A stretch of 64,000 bases of DNA from positions 558,001 to 622,000 of the forward strand of contig NZ_JBANDL010000002.1 of assembly GCF_037027445.1 (NCBI RefSeq). The letters are read 5' to 3'. Each line of letters opens with the position of its first letter. The stretch's first letter is position 1. The DNA comes from Lysobacter firmicutimachus. Its GTDB lineage: Bacteria; Pseudomonadota; Gammaproteobacteria; Xanthomonadales; Xanthomonadaceae. The notes below the pieces were generated by a model, which was not told the origin of the DNA, searched no databases, and saw nothing but the letters and a program-made list of their open reading frames with translations. Made by a program: the position numbers and the translations under genes. Below are positions 63,221 to 64,000 of the stretch, piece by piece.

Positions 63221-63595
63221 ATGCCCGCGCTCATGAACCCGCAAGTCGAACTCAATCTGGCGCTGATCCTGTTCATCCCCTGGTTCTCGATCCTGGCCTG
63301 GCTGTTCTGGGCCTATCCGCGCCAGCCGCGCGGCGGGGCCCGCAGCGCCTTCGATGCCGCCAGTCTGATCCTCGCCACCTTGGCCGCGGGCTGGGGCATG
63401 CATTGGGGGTTCTACAACGCCGATCCGCAGGCCGGTGCGATCTGGAAACAGGTGTTGGCGACCTCGGTCGCCTACGGCCTGTTCCTCGCGGTCATGACCG
63501 CGGCGCTGATCCTGCGCTGGCGCTGGTTGCGTCGCCGCGCGGCGACCGCCGCCTCTTTCTCCTCGCGCCCGCCCGCGGGCAAGGCCGAACCATGA
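63221..63595 (+). CDS. small integral membrane protein
   Basis: This protein of about 124 residues has three predicted membrane segments: LALILFIPWFSILAWLFWAY, SLILATLAAGWGMHWGFY and SVAYGLFLAVMTAALIL. The exact start is uncertain; ATGs at 63221 and 63233 are both possible and neither has a strong ribosome binding site. Its stop overlaps the next start (ATGA), so the two are one operon. Its neighbour suggests a link with cytochrome oxidase assembly loci. Confidence 0.65.
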   Translation: MPALMNPQVELNLALILFIPWFSILAWLFWAYPRQPRGGARSAFDAASLILATLAAGWGMHWGFYNADPQAGAIWKQVLATSVAYGLFLAVMTAALILRWRWLRRRAATAASFSSRPPAGKAEP

Positions 63596-63798
63596 AAATC
63601 CTGTTCGTCGCCGCGTTCATGGCGGTGATCCTCTACAACCTCGGCGCCGGCCTGTACTACATGCTGGTCGACAAAGGCAGCAGCAAGCGCACGGTCAATG
63701 CGCTGACCCGGCGCATCGGGTTTTCGATCGCGCTGATCGCCCTGGTCGTGGTCGGCATCCTCACCGGCGTGGTCCAGCCGCACGGCGTCGGCGCCTGA
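63592..63798 (+). CDS. DUF2909-type twin-transmembrane protein
   Basis: This 68-residue protein has two membrane helices, ILFVAAFMAVILYNLGAGLYY and GFSIALIALVVVGILTGVV, joined by a short basic loop (KGSSKRTVNALTRR). This matches the DUF2909/twin-transmembrane family, whose genes usually sit near SURF1 and CtaG of the cytochrome c oxidase assembly cluster; none of those is visible in the window. Start chosen by ATGA overlap with the previous gene. Confidence 0.8.
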   Translation: MKILFVAAFMAVILYNLGAGLYYMLVDKGSSKRTVNALTRRIGFSIALIALVVVGILTGVVQPHGVGA

Positions 63799-63847
63799 GC
63801 CGCCGGCGCGGGCTAAGCTGTCGGCCCGCCCGCGCCGAAGCCTCGCG

Positions 63848-64000
63848 ATGACCTCTGCCCGCATCGTCCGCCAGGACGAACATGCCGAGTACTACTTCCA
63901 GGAACGCTGCCACATCCTGGAATGGTGGAACCATCCCGACGACCCGCAGGCCTCGATCGCGCGCGCCCGGGTCGAGCCGGGCACGACCACCCGCGTGCAC
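63848..64000 (+). CDS. cupin-like protein, 5' part only
   Basis: The first 51 residues are visible before the window ends. RCHILEWWNHPDDPQASI and ARARVEPGTTTRVH match the first strands of a small cupin barrel, in which the last His is often a metal ligand. Start is the ATG at 63848. The function cannot be told without the rest. Confidence 0.6.
   Translation, partial: MTSARIVRQDEHAEYYFQERCHILEWWNHPDDPQASIARARVEPGTTTRVH

Overview
The window is very GC-rich, and its genes look like those of a Xanthomonadaceae bacterium, most probably Lysobacter or a close relative. Pointers to this are type IV secretion (T4SS) effectors carrying the Xanthomonadales XVIPCD targeting tail, a VirB6/DUF4189 gene pair, many secreted enzymes (GH6 cellulase, subtilase, GMC dehydrogenase), and intergenic GGGATTC/G heptamer repeats. 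No rRNA, tRNA, CRISPR array, transposase or integrase was recognised.

Layout. 1-1090: no convincing gene. 1.1-4.5 kb: small proteins of unknown function (an acidic-tailed one, a Cys-containing one overlapping an 18-residue-repeat helix protein), a TetR regulator read from a promoter that carries its own operator, and an exported metallo-beta-lactamase-fold hydrolase. 4.7-6.2 kb: a putative T4SS effector with two copies of an HNH-like motif. 6.2-10.9 kb: a GAF/degenerate-GGDEF protein, small membrane proteins, an AraC regulator whose operon and downstream target are each preceded by the same 23-bp repeat, and a hydrolase pseudogene. 11.2-26.4 kb: GH6 glycosidase, two LysR regulators each divergent from a probable target (a PcaD-like hydrolase and an MFS exporter), a MASE1-PAS-GGDEF cyclase, a haloalkane dehalogenase, several small secreted proteins and a calpain-like cysteine protease.

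26.6-39.7 kb: a surface-protein region. A sigma-54-type promoter precedes a three-gene operon (a 1124-residue predicted outer-membrane barrel protein, an OmpA-like protein and a 1132-residue DUF11-repeat protein). A TetR/thioesterase/thiolase operon follows, then a second large secreted repeat protein. 39.7-45.5 kb: a probable T4SS-linked antibacterial module. It holds a ParB-like protein and an operon of an atypical response regulator, a membrane-anchored putative immunity protein and a class-3 lipase effector. A VirB6-like/DUF4189 pair is transcribed divergently from it, across two similar adjacent palindromes.

46-64 kb: an RND efflux pump with a divergent AraC regulator; a three-gene oxidoreductase complex (cytochrome c, small subunit, GMC flavoprotein); a subtilase; a WYL regulator divergent from a GFA-type zinc protein; an MmcQ/YjbR protein; a MocR-type regulator whose GTG start directly abuts heptamer repeats and an 11-G tract; small membrane proteins of the kind found near cytochrome oxidase assembly genes; and the beginning of a cupin gene cut by the window edge. 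The most interesting material is the 40.8-45.5 kb effector/immunity/VirB6 module with its built-in regulator, together with the double-HNH effector at 4.7 kb.
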